From: Funneliformis mosseae
Taxonomy: Eukaryota > Glomeromycota > Glomeromycetes > Glomerales > Glomeraceae
Length of the DNA: 19,973 bases
Reading direction: 5' to 3'
Assembly: GCA_910592005.1 (NCBI GenBank)
Contig: CAJVPP010001436.1
Location: 1 to 19,973 of the forward strand
In this document: positions 7,582-18,316 of the stretch, in pieces
How positions within the stretch are numbered: position 1 is the stretch's first letter
How the letters are laid out: each line of letters starts with the position of its first letter
Program-made: the position numbers and the translations under genes
The notes under the pieces: model-generated
Database searches by the model: none
What the model saw: the letters and a program-made list of their open reading frames with translations, nothing else
What the model was told of the DNA's origin: nothing

Positions 7582-8990
7582 TTACATTTCTATTATAAAC
7601 AAAAAAATTATATTTATTTCAAAAACATTGCTGCTAGTTCTGATAACCTCCTCTTGATTAAAAACTTCCAAATCAACTGGTTCATTCATTTCACCTTCTA
7701 TTTCCCGATTATTATCTCCATTACCACTTATAGCATTTTGCAAAAATCTTGATAAATCCAATGTTTCTCAATTTCCAAAGATTCTTCAGCAATTACTTCT
7801 AAATCATCATTAGACTGATCATTAAACATAATTTCATCCGAGCTTACTTCTTCTTCGTCCTCATATAACTCTGCATCTTTCAAAACTTGTTGAATTTCTT
7901 TAAGAATGAATCTGCGCAATTGCATCAGATTACTGATATATAAAAGGCTGATGTAATTGATAATTACGTAATTGTGACATGAGCACTTCACCAACTTTAT
8001 GATTGTTTTTTCTTAGCATAATCATAATTCATCATTTGTTACCAAATTGTAGCCACTGTAGTACATATCTGAATAAATTGACTTTTAACAATTCCAGTTC
8101 CTATAGTGATTTAAATAAATTTAATCTATTAAAATAATTATTTTTTACTGTTATAAATAAATAATTCATTTGAAAAAAATTGATTAATAAAATAAAAATA
8201 ATCTGCAAGCAAATGTTCATTAAAATCAAAATCATTAAAGCAATCATTAAAACTTTTAATACAATGCTGATAAAACATTTTATGATCTAATTCTGACATA
8301 TTTTTTATATCAGCTTCTAGTTGTGCAAGTGAAAAGAAACAATCAGCAAGATTGATTCCTTTGCCCTTCTAACTGAATAATTGAATCTTTTATTAGCTGC
8401 TAAATTTTGAACATCTTGAAAATACTTTCTTTTATGTATTATAATATTTTTTACATTTTCTTTGGTCATTACATTTGGATTTTCATTAATTACTTCTTTT
8501 AATATGTTTCAGATAACATATTAATTAAAGCATTTTCATAAGCTGTAGTCTATCTTGTATAAATATATATTTTTAGACCTCCTTTTTAATTTCTTTTTCT
8601 TAATATTATCTTTAAGAAGTTTATGTGATAAATAGCTTTTTTTTTTAAAAATAAGCTGTTACTATATTTGACTAGTTAAGATTCTAGTTGCAAATGCATA
8701 TTTATAATATCTTTAGTAATTAGATTGAGACAATAAATATTCTATACATCAGATGTTGATAATGTAAGAAAATTTTTAAGTAATAATTTGTTATGCTAAA
8801 TTAATATTTGAATCAGTATTTGTAATTATTACTATAAATCTTTGAATTCTAATATTATTTAAAATTACTTTAATTTTTTTTGCAAAATATTTACCTGTAT
8901 AATTTTAATTTAATAAATCCTATATATATCAAAAAATATTCTTTTCATCTAAAATATAAAATATAAAATTCTATAAAAATTTTCTTATCA
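7582..8990 (-). pseudogene. hAT transposase (RNase H-like fold), inactivated and internally deleted
   Basis: Read from 8990 down the minus strand, recognisable segments occur in order. HTGKYFAKKI-like sequence is followed by RFIVIITDTNINLA (the hAT ITDNGSN region with a catalytic-type Asp). Next comes KGGLKIYIYTR, a stop, then TTAYENA (TRW motif with Trp changed to TAG at 8550-8552). Then follow NLAANKRFNYSVRRAKES, SLAQLEADIKNMSELDHK and CIKSFNDCFNDFDFNEHLL. A late part reads LRNYQLHQPF. The dimerisation region that should follow is missing. The tail (7994 to 7582) is an acidic open stretch, DAELYEDEEEVSSDEIM, with one frame shift near 7760 before DLSRFLQNAISGNGDNN. It ends at TAA. The 88-codon open frame here is only the tail of this dead gene. 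The conserved residues are too few for activity. Confidence 0.75.
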
Positions 8991-11900
8991 GATCTATTTA
9001 ATCATCTAATACTACATAAATAAAAAAATAATTATTAGATAAAGATTAATAAAATATAATTAAAATCTAAAATAAAATAAAAATTATTTATCTAAAATTA
9101 AATTACTTCTTTTAAGTAATTGATAAACTTTTTGTATTAATACAAAGGATTTCATTATTTTACAAATTTTCAAAAGAATTTTTCTATTAAATAGATTATA
9201 TAATAGACATAATTGTTTAATAAAATTAATAAAAATAGATGTTCAATAAGATGTTAAAAAATCTGTAATATACAAATAGTTTAATAAATAATATTTTTAT
9301 ATTTGTTTTCTTTTCTTGAAATAAACTTTGAGTTTTAAAAAAATCTTTTAAGTTTTGCTTATTTGTATTTTATTTTTTCATATTTTCTAAAAACTTTTAA
9401 TATACTTTTATAATATATCTTATTGTATTTTTAATTTTTTAATTAATTTTATTATAATCAATTAAAATATAATGTTCTAATGTAGATTTTTTTTTTTATA
9501 ATTATATTATTAAATAAGCAAAACAAGTTGCAGATTGTTTACTATCACTTTAATCTAAACCTTCAATAAAAAAATTTTATATTATAATATGTAATCTCTC
9601 ACTTATTTTTGTAGATCATAATTTTCAAATTATTTTATGTTAGTTTAAAGATTAAAATAAAGTAATTTTTATAATATTAATAGAATATATTATTATTAAC
9701 TAAATAAACATTCATAAATAATTAAATAATATAATTTTTTTATTTACAATAAATTAAAAAGTTTATAACTTATACTAATAATTCTTTAAATCTTCTAATA
9801 TCTTTATCTTTGTTTATCAAAAACTACTAGATTATTATTTTTTTAGCATCTATTTTATTTTATTATTTATCTTTTCATAATTTTTATCTTTAACTATATA
9901 ATAATAAAATTTATATAATTCTTCTAGATTGATATACAATTATTTCTCCATACTTTTGCAATAATTTTTTAATCTTAAAGTATATATTTCTTCTTTAAAA
10001 AATATTTTAATTATAATTGTCTTAATATAATTATTTGATTCTTTTTTATTTGCAATTTTTTTAAATAGTTAGTATAATTTTTTATTAAATTATCATATAT
10101 TTTACCCTTTTTGCCCTTTTACAATGCTATTTTTATAACTTTAATTTATATAATTTATGATCAATTAATTTTATGTATGTGTTTTATTATAATAATAAAA
10201 AAAACTTTAATTAATAAAAATATATTTTTGTATGCTAGTAATTTTTTACTTAAAAAAATATTTTTTATAAAACTTCTATGTCATGATAAGAAGTTTTACT
10301 TTTATTATATTATTTTTTATTTTTTAAAAGTTACTTAGATATTACTAAGTATTTATAAAAATTAATTCACCAATGTCTATATAGAAGTATTTAAATTTTA
10401 TTAAATAAAATTTAATACTTGTTATAATATAAAATATCTAAAATTTATTATAATATATAAAAGTATAATAAATTTTATTTTATTTATTTCTAATTTATAT
10501 TACTGTATTAATAATTTATAATATACAAATAAATATATTACAAAAAAATTTAATAATTTATTATATACCTTTTTTTTTATAATTATACTAATTTAATTTA
10601 ATAAGCTAAATTAAAGAAAATATATTGATTGAGATTTTAATTCTTTTTGAATTTTATTTTGAAAAGCATTTGTATTAAATATATTTTTTTTCTAATCTAA
10701 TTATTAAATTTTTCATCTAATTTTTCTTTATAATTTTTTGATTAAGTCTAAATTAACAAGTCAATTAATTACTAAAATATTATTTTTCACAAAAATTAAT
10801 AGGTAAACTTTATATTATCTTATTAAAAATATTATCTATTATTAGTATGATAAATATTAGAAAGTAGTTAAGATTGAAGAATTTTATAATTTTTTAGCTA
10901 AAAAATTACTATTTTAATTTTTATATTAATTAGATAGAAATTATTATAATAATACTTTTTTGTACTAATAAAAAATTCTAAATAATTATGTTAAGAATTA
11001 TATATAAATTTAATTCCAACTTATTTACTTCTTTAAATATATTTTGATAATTATAATTTCAGAAGTTATATAAATTATGCTGGATTAGTTCTTTAATCTT
11101 AAAACATTCTAGAAATTTATTATATCAAAATTCTCTTTAATCATATATTTCTTAATATTATAATTTTTCAATTCTTTACACTTGAGATTTTTAGATTCTT
11201 GATTCTCTAACTTCTTTTTAAAATCTGCATCTATTTATTAAATCTTTTTTATTTTATCTTTCATTAAAAATAAGTTTTCTAAATAATTAATATTGAAAAT
11301 ATCTAGCCTTTTTATCTGATATTCTTAGTTTTTATTCATATAATAAGTAAATCTATATCTGTATAAAATAGATAAACTTTATCTTTATAAAAAAGCTTTA
11401 TGTAACTATATTAATAGTTAAATATTATAATTTTACTAATTTTGAGAATTACTTACTTTATATAGACTAGCTTATTTAAAATTATTATATTCTTTAATGT
11501 ATAAATAACTGTAATGTTCTTTTTAAATTGCTTAAAACTAAAGATAATCTTCATAATTATTTTTAAATTTCAATTGAGTTGTAACTTAATTGAACCATAA
11601 AAAAATTTAATTATATCATAAGTTGCAACTTAATTATGCTATTTTTTTAATTGTGATATACATCTTACTTAAAATCTACAAATAATAGTAAATTTACTAA
11701 ATGCCTAATTTTTTAGCTTCTTCTATTTAAAGTAATTCTATTCTCATATTTACAAATATTTTATATTTGTTTATTAAAATCACATTATTTTTATATTATA
11801 ATATATAACATCAAATTTATTCTCTTTATTTTAGCTATTTTATATTTATAAATATTTTTCTTAATATATTTCTTTATCTATAGAAATTATTAAATTTAAG

Positions 11901-12252
11901 AATAATTTAAACCTTTTTAATTTTTAACTTAAACTTTATATATATTTAAAAAGTATAATAATACAATTAAGATTATTAGACAAAACCTAAAAGTTTACAA
12001 GTTATCTAAATAAAAAAAGGTAAAATTTAGAGAAATTATATTAAAACTAAATTAAAAATCTATAAAATTCTGAAAAAGGTAAATCTATATTAAAGCTTAT
12101 AAAAATGCAAAATTATATTAAAACTTTAGTAAAAAATAAGCAAAACTAAAGTTTAGACATTTTGTCAAATCAAAATAAGTTTAGACAAGCAATTTTAAAT
12201 ACAATACATAATTCTTTTTAGTAAAAAAGATCTGAGTTAACTTTACTTTATA
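8991..12252. other. AT-rich gene-free stretch
   Basis: I see no supportable gene in these 3.2 kb. The plus-strand open frame at 10111-10338 is an A/T-driven run of Phe, Ile, Leu and Lys without motifs. Some minus-strand frames near 9500-9900 read fairly well if TAA/TAG is taken as lost Gln, but their stop density is about what chance gives at this composition. A pair of related short motifs around AGTTG(T/C)AACTTAATT lies at 11577-11592 and 11620-11635. Confidence 0.6.
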
Positions 12253-12254
12253 TA

Positions 12255-12426
12255 CAGTCAACTCTTAATATAGCGAACTCTTGATATAACGAATTTTTTG
12301 AACAAATATAATAAAAATACTCTTTTTATAGCAAATTGGCCAATCAAATCTCTTAAAATCTTCACTATAGCCTTATAGTGAAGTTGAGATCTAAGACATA
12401 GAGTTCATTATAACAAGAGTTGACTG
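12255..12426 (-). mobile_element. 172-bp MITE, pogo/Tc1-like ends, copy 2
   Basis: This has the same length and family as 2847-3018 but inverted. Both termini are intact (CAGTCAACTC and GAGTTGACTG) and TA flanks them at 12253-12254 and 12427-12428. It carries a perfect 10-bp hairpin (CTTCACTATA at 12360-12369, TATAGTGAAG at 12374-12383, 4-nt loop), which copy 1 has partly lost. The better-preserved ends suggest this copy is younger or less mutated. Confidence 0.88.
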
Positions 12427-12750
12427 TATATATATTTTACTACTAACTGCTTAATACACACCAATTTTTTATTATATAACTTTATAAAAAATTTCTATTA
12501 ATAATAACTAGTTGTTCTTCTCTGTTCTTCTCCTTATTTAGTTTAATATTAATGATTACTCTATTAATTTTGTGATCAAAATCAGATAAAACAATCTATT
12601 AGTTTAGTAGAAGTTAGCCTAAGCTTTTAAAAATTATTAGGCAGCAATTTTTATTTTCTATATTTGTATATGTTTTGGGATTTTCATGTATTTTTTACTG
12701 AATTTATTTTTAATTAATAAAATATTGCATTATTGTATCTTTAAAAAAAA

Positions 12751-13085
12751 CTGATTAAAATTATATAAAACTTTTATAAAATATAGTTTAAGATATTATT
12801 ATTAGCATATAAAATTTTGGTCAAATTTGAATCAGTAGATTTTAAGCAATTCAATATAAAAAATAATACTCAGAAACTTTTATTTACTCTTTATAATTTG
12901 TAATATATAATATTAATGCTATATTTATATAACTGCTAATTTAAATTATATAAAATTTTTATGCAATATAGTTTGAGATTCTATCTATAATATATAAAAT
13001 TTGGTGTAATTTGAATCAGTAATTATTGAGTAATTTTGATGTAGAAAATAATTTGCAAATACTTTTGTTTATCCTCTATATAATC
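12751..13085 (+). repeat. Diverged tandem pair, period about 182 bp
   Basis: Two related stretches of about 150 bp start at 12751 and 12933. They share CTGATTAAAATTATATAAAA-like starts, ATATAGTTT(A/G)AGAT, CATATAAAATTTTGG-like sequence, TTTGAATCAGTA and a CTTTTATTTACTC-like end. Similarity is clear to the eye but weakened by many substitutions and small indels. I cannot assign it to a family. Confidence 0.6.
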
Positions 13086-15600
13086 AATTAAAAATTAAAA
13101 AAAAAAAAATTAATTAAAATATATATATATATTGTGTATATAAATTTATATGTATTATATATTATATTATAAAGAAAAGACTATAATTATAATAATAAAA
13201 AATATTTTTTATAAATTCTAAATTTATTTAAATAAAAAAATTATAAAATTATAATTTATTCATTTATAAATACTTTAATATATAATTAATAAAATAAAAT
13301 TTAAAGTTGATTTAATAATTTAACTTTATAAACATAAAATATAAATATTATAATATTATATTATATTAATAAACTATAAAAAGTTATAACTTATATAATT
13401 AATTTATATAATTATATATTATATCATATATTATAAGTCTATTTAATTTTAAATCAGACTAAATTAATAACCAGTCATATTTAAGATACAATTAAGTATA
13501 ATTTTATAATTTTTGATTGATTAAATTGATTTTATCAAATATGATTGGGATTTAATTTATAATATGAATTATAAATAACAAATATATTAAGAAAATTTAA
13601 GTGCAAAAAAAGTTATTACAATTTTATAAATAGTTTTAACATATATAATATTTAAAATTTTATATATATTATATAGTAAAATCTAAATATTAATGATAAA
13701 AAGTTCTTTTATATAGATTTTAATTAATTTAAAATACTTTTAAGAATGTTTTCTACTAATTTCAATAATTGGTTAATCTTATATATTTTTATTTTATATT
13801 TTTATTACAAAAAATAAAACCTTAAATTTGTATTAACTTTAATTAGCTATATTTTTTTTTATTAGACTTGATTATACTAAAAGTTTATTTAAAATTTATT
13901 CATATTTTAGAGTAGAATAAAAAATAATAATTTTTTATATTAAATAAGTTATTTAAGTAATTATAGTATAAAAAAATAAGTATTCTATTTTTAAAAGAAT
14001 ATAAAATAGTTTATAAAGAATTTGAAAATTTAGAAGAATTAAAAATATAATTAGAGTAGTAGATAAATATATATTATTATAAAAAATATATTAAGTAAAA
14101 ATTCAAAAGTTTATTTTACTTAAAAAAATATTATGTTAAAATAATAGGAAAAATTTTATTAGTTTTAATTTAAATTAGTTTAATTTAGTAAAATATTAAA
14201 GTTTTCAAAAATTCTTCTTTTTTAAAAATTATTAATATCTTTTAAATAATTTTATTATTCTATTTCCTTTTTTTTTAATTATATTTTTAAAGATTCAAAC
14301 TTTTAAAATTAAAAAAATTTTAATTAATTTCATTTAAATTATTTTATTATAATAAAAAATGCTTTTTGTATATTTTTAAATGTAAACTATTTTTTTTCAA
14401 ATCACTTATTTATAAAAAAAAATAGTATTAGATAATAGATCTTATAAAGATACTCACATTTTTTAATATATTGATTATTTTTTTTTAGATTTTTTATCTT
14501 TTATTTTTTTATTTTCTTAAATTGTTAAAATTTTTATTTTATTAAAAAAACTATTTATTAAAAATTCTAAATTGTAATTTTATGTTTTAAATAAATATTA
14601 ATTCTTTTAAATCATTATCACTTAGCTTATATTTTTTGATTTATTTGATTTTTCTTTTTATTTAATTTCATTATATTTAGTTATAAGATAAGATAATTTT
14701 ATTTTTAATTTATTTCTATAGATTTTTGAAAAAAGCTAAGTAATAACTTTTTTAGTAAAGTTTGATTTGATTTTCTATAGCTAATAAAACTTTTTTTAAG
14801 AAATTTAATAATAATTTTATATTATTATTTTTTTATCCTATAACATTTTTAATAGTAACAAATTGAGAAATACTTTTTTAAATATCTTTTCATTTTTTTT
14901 TATTAAATATTTTTAGTTTAATAGATAATATAGTTGTTAAAATAAGTTCTATTACTTTTTTTAAATCAAATAAAGGTGATTGTAAAGTAAGAGTATATAA
15001 ATCAGAAATTAAAAAAATAGTAGTTAAAGAAGAAGTCAAAGTAAATGATAGAATAGATGTTAAAGAAGTAAATTTAAGTTATTTGGATTTGATACAAAAA
15101 GCTCTTATAATTTTAAAGATTTTAAAGCAATAAAATGAAATTTTGAGTTAAACATTTTCTTATTCAACATGAACTTTCAAAAAAATATGTTTAAAAATCA
15201 ATCAAAATAAAGATAAAATTCATATTTTTTATTATTAAATATCAAAATAAAAATAAATGCATTATTAATTTTAATAAAAAATAAAATTATAAAATTATAA
15301 TATATAAATATTTTAATTTTTTTTTAAAATTTATAATCCTAAATAATATTAAAATTACTTAATATTAAATTGTTCAATATTTTAAGAAACTTAGCAATTT
15401 TTTGATGTAATAATCAATCAAATAGTATTATTCTTAATAGAAGCATATTTGGATTAAATCATTTATTCAAATAATCATTATTTTTATAAAAAAAGTGGGT
15501 TAAATTTAACTTTATATAATAATGATAAGTGTTATTTTATTATTATTATTATTTGCGTTTAAAATAGTATTTATTTTTGAATAATTTAAAATTTTCTATT
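13086..15600. other. AT-rich gene-free stretch with one short relic frame
   Basis: Some 60-base lines contain fewer than ten G/C bases. The only stretch that looks different is a plus-strand frame without a start codon at about 14906-15133. It reads CKVRVYKSEIKKIVVKEEV, then KVNDRIDVKEVNLSYLDLI, before TAA at 15131. It has more G and mixed charge than its surroundings and may be the tail of a dead gene, but I recognise no family. Confidence 0.5.
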
Positions 15601-15729
15601 TATTATAAGTTAAATATAACTATAAATTTTTGAAGTTTGATTTGAAGTTTGATTTGATTGATCAGATCATTTTGTAAAACGCGAAAGCAATAACCAACGA
15701 TAAAACATTCTTAAAAAAAAAAGTTCGGA

Positions 15730-15930
15730 CCAATACATAATTTGGATGATACCGATTTTATTTGTTGATTGGCCGAAAATAAGCCACGTTATTGACATAT
15801 TCAGCCAATCAAGTTCATCCTTCGTCAGCCATATACCGTAACAAAAAAGATTTTATCATTATACCAACCAAAATAAGCTAGATCAACATTTTTATAAATA
15901 AAGTCACGTGACGCGTACTATCGGCGCCAA
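15730..15930 (+). promoter_or_regulatory. Promoter-like block: three CCAAT boxes, TATA, palindromic E-box, MCB and E2F-like sites
   Basis: CCAAT occurs at 15730-15734, inverted (ATTGG) at 15768-15772, and again at 15805-15809, so the starts are 38 and 37 nt apart. TATAAATA is at 15893-15900. Immediately after are GTCACGTGAC (15903-15912), ACGCGT overlapping it at 15911-15916, and GGCGCCAA at 15923-15930 (an E2F-like core in reverse). Composition changes here from the AT-rich block to its left. Transcription would be expected to start shortly after and run rightward towards the bHLH gene, whose ATG is 2.4 kb away. CCAAT boxes bind the HAP/NF-Y complex and CACGTG binds class B bHLH proteins. 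Function here is inferred. Confidence 0.5.
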
Positions 15931-18316
15931 AGACTTACCATAGTTAGACTAGTGTTTAAATGTCATTGGGAATCGATAAATGAAATTCCGAACATATTTT
16001 TTTGTTGTTGAAAGCTTTCTTTGGAAAAAGGATATGGTTAGGTTCCTTTTAATTTAAATAGGTACCAAACGTTACAGGAATCTCATTGACTCTCATTCAA
16101 TTAAAACTTGTATAACCATTAAATATTCACGGCATTTCTCCTTTTTTATTTCTTGGCAACAAGAAAATTAAATTTTTTTTTTTTTTGTGATTAGTAATAA
16201 TTTAAAAGAATTTGATTAAAAAGGGAATAGAGAATTATTTTAAATGTAGATATCTTTTTCTGTTTGTAATACGAAGAATATGAAGAGTAATATAATAAAA
16301 TTATTTAATCAAGTTTTTTTTTTTTTTTTTTAATATTACAAGTAAGGTTAGTATTATGATTTGCGAAAAATTTTAATAGATAATTAATAGATAAAAAAAA
16401 ATTTTAATTTTATTTTTATCATAAATACAGGAAATCAAACAGGTATCGAACAATTCAACCTTTGTTGAGTATTTGTGGTACAAGTACGACATTATTGATT
16501 ATCTAGCACCCAAAAAAAAAAAAGAGATCTAAATTGTTACAAAAAAAAGGGTTGTACTGTGCGCTTTGTGCTTAGCTGCAAAGACTTTGGGCGAAAAAAA
16601 TGCAAGAAAGATCCTTCATTCTTTTGAAAATTAATTTGATTAGAACAAATTGGTAAGAAAAAAAAAAATACTTGTTTGTAAATCCCCTGAATTTATGGCT
16701 GAACATCTCTCTTAAGGATATAATTGAAACAAGGGGTACTATTTAACTTGATGATAAAATACCAACCCAAACGAGTGATCCAATTCCTTTGATTTTCAAA
16801 CTGATTTCCTTACTAGAAAAACGTACATTGCGAGCTATCGCATTTTTGCATTTTACTGTGAGTTCGCGTGTAAATAAGCGAATCCTGCAATTCTGCATTT
16901 GCGTAGAAAACAAAAAGGAACTCGAATTAAAAAATCCATTTGGAATAGGATTTGCGAGCTAACTAAATTTACGAGGAAGATTGATATGCAGTAGATCCAA
17001 CACGAAAAAAGAAAAAAATGATTATTATTATTATTTTTTTGCCCACGCTAATATTTAGAGATTGCGTTTTTTGTATGCTCCGAGTACAAAATATTACAAT
17101 AAATGCATTTTGATGACATAAAATTTAAGCTTCTTTTTGTGTATGTGGGGATTTAAAGAGGCTTTTTAAAGTTATACAAAGTATGTGGCCGTTATGCACA
17201 TCAACTTTGTACTCGTACTCCATCATCCTCGATCGGAAATAATTTTGATTGTGAGCCTGCGCCAGCAATTCAAGAAAGGTCTAGCTTAAGGTTAGAATTC
17301 ATTTATATAAATTTGGTACCCTAATTACTATATTAAGGGCCGCAGCGGGACCCATTTTTTTTTTTTAGACAGTCGAATGCCTGAATTGTATTTTGAATAA
17401 TGCACTTTGATCACCATTAAATGTCACAGCGTTCATCCGTCGCTCATACTTCCTCTCTTTACATGGTTTAGTTTCAACTTTTACGGGAAGAGTAATGATT
17501 AAGGAAGTAGCGGAATTTAAAAATCATCATCATTTGAGCAATTTTTTATCATTTATTGTCTTGAGAGACTAATCAAACAATCGGAAATTATAACCCGCGG
17601 TCAAAAAAGAAAAATTTTTTTTTTCATATTTGATAATACAGAAATTGAACTAATTCAAGGCAACCCTGTTTTCTCCATCTTCTCTAACGTTTAAAACGAA
17701 ATGGAATTTTGAGGAGCTTCCCTTAAAAAGTAATAAAGTTCTTATCTCAAGGAAGAATAAATAATAATAATAATATAGTTAGGGGTGAATTTTTTTTCAT
17801 TATTGAATCAAAATATTACATTTTATTTATTATAGATAATATAAATTTATTGTGTCATAATACAGCCGAAAACATCTTTTAAATGGCTAATTCAAAAAAA
17901 AAAAAAAAAAAAAAAATTTTTTGAATACTTCCGAAAACAGCCTAATTTAAGTATATCACCTATGATATCATAAATCCCAATGTTTGAACAATTATAGTTT
18001 TTGAGTTTTGATCAAAAAAGGTCTTTTCTTTTTGTGCGTCGAAAATATATATATAAATTTTTTTTATTTTTTTTTTCCCCCACATTTTCTTTTCTGTGTT
18101 TCTTCCGTTCAGAGTTGTCTTAATAATTTCTTTTAGCTTTTTCTCTCTTTGTTCACTGTTAACTTTTTCTATCACAATATTCTTTTAGCTTTATTTTTTA
18201 AGAAAAAATTTTCAAAACCAACCTACTTTTGGTAATTGAAGATATTAATAATAATAATAATAATAATAACTTTTTAAATCAAACACGTTAACAAGTAGTA
18301 GTAGAGACACGTACAA
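15931..18316 (+). other. Long gene-free upstream region or leader of the bHLH gene
   Basis: There is no convincing ORF in 2.4 kb, yet composition is clearly less AT-rich than 8-15.6 kb and CpG is common (for example 17340-17360 and 17430-17460). Short ORFs follow the promoter-like block, including MSLGIDK and then a 25-codon frame starting MKFRTYFFVVESFLW near 15980. T-rich and A-rich runs lie at 16175, 16317 and 17897. A pyrimidine-rich zone at about 18040-18200 is the kind often found just before fungal transcription starts, and no ATG occurs between it and the gene start. It is either a long leader with introns, a large control region, or a non-coding transcript. The minus-strand open frame at 17960-18175 is the complement of the pyrimidine zone and looks spurious. 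Confidence 0.45.
18246..18269 (+). repeat. AAT trinucleotide repeat in the 5' leader
   Basis: About eight ATA/AAT units lie some 50 nt before the ATG, within the probable 5' untranslated region of the bHLH gene. Length may vary between isolates. Confidence 0.7.

Larger units (their letters stand above)
7304..8990 (-). mobile_element. Decayed hAT-type transposon
   Basis: One end is visible at 7304 as TAGAGTTGGGTGCCGAAAC, close to the YAGRG-x-TGGG start of hAT inverted repeats. A CCGAAA-rich subterminal block follows, then a minus-strand transposase relic up to about 8990. I could not find the opposite end or the 8-bp target duplication, so the right limit marks only where recognisable coding sequence stops. 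Confidence 0.7.

Noticed and set aside
9500..9900. Minus-strand frames that read smoothly if TAA/TAG are taken as former Gln codons
   Set aside because: Stop density is about what chance gives at this composition, and no family motif appears, so a transposon relic cannot be claimed.
10111..10338. Plus-strand frame of 75 codons
   Set aside because: It has the same A/T-driven Phe/Ile/Leu/Lys composition and no recognisable feature.
17960..18175. Minus-strand 71-residue Lys-rich frame
   Set aside because: It is antisense to the pyrimidine-rich zone just upstream of the bHLH gene. The Lys/Glu content comes from A/G-rich complement.
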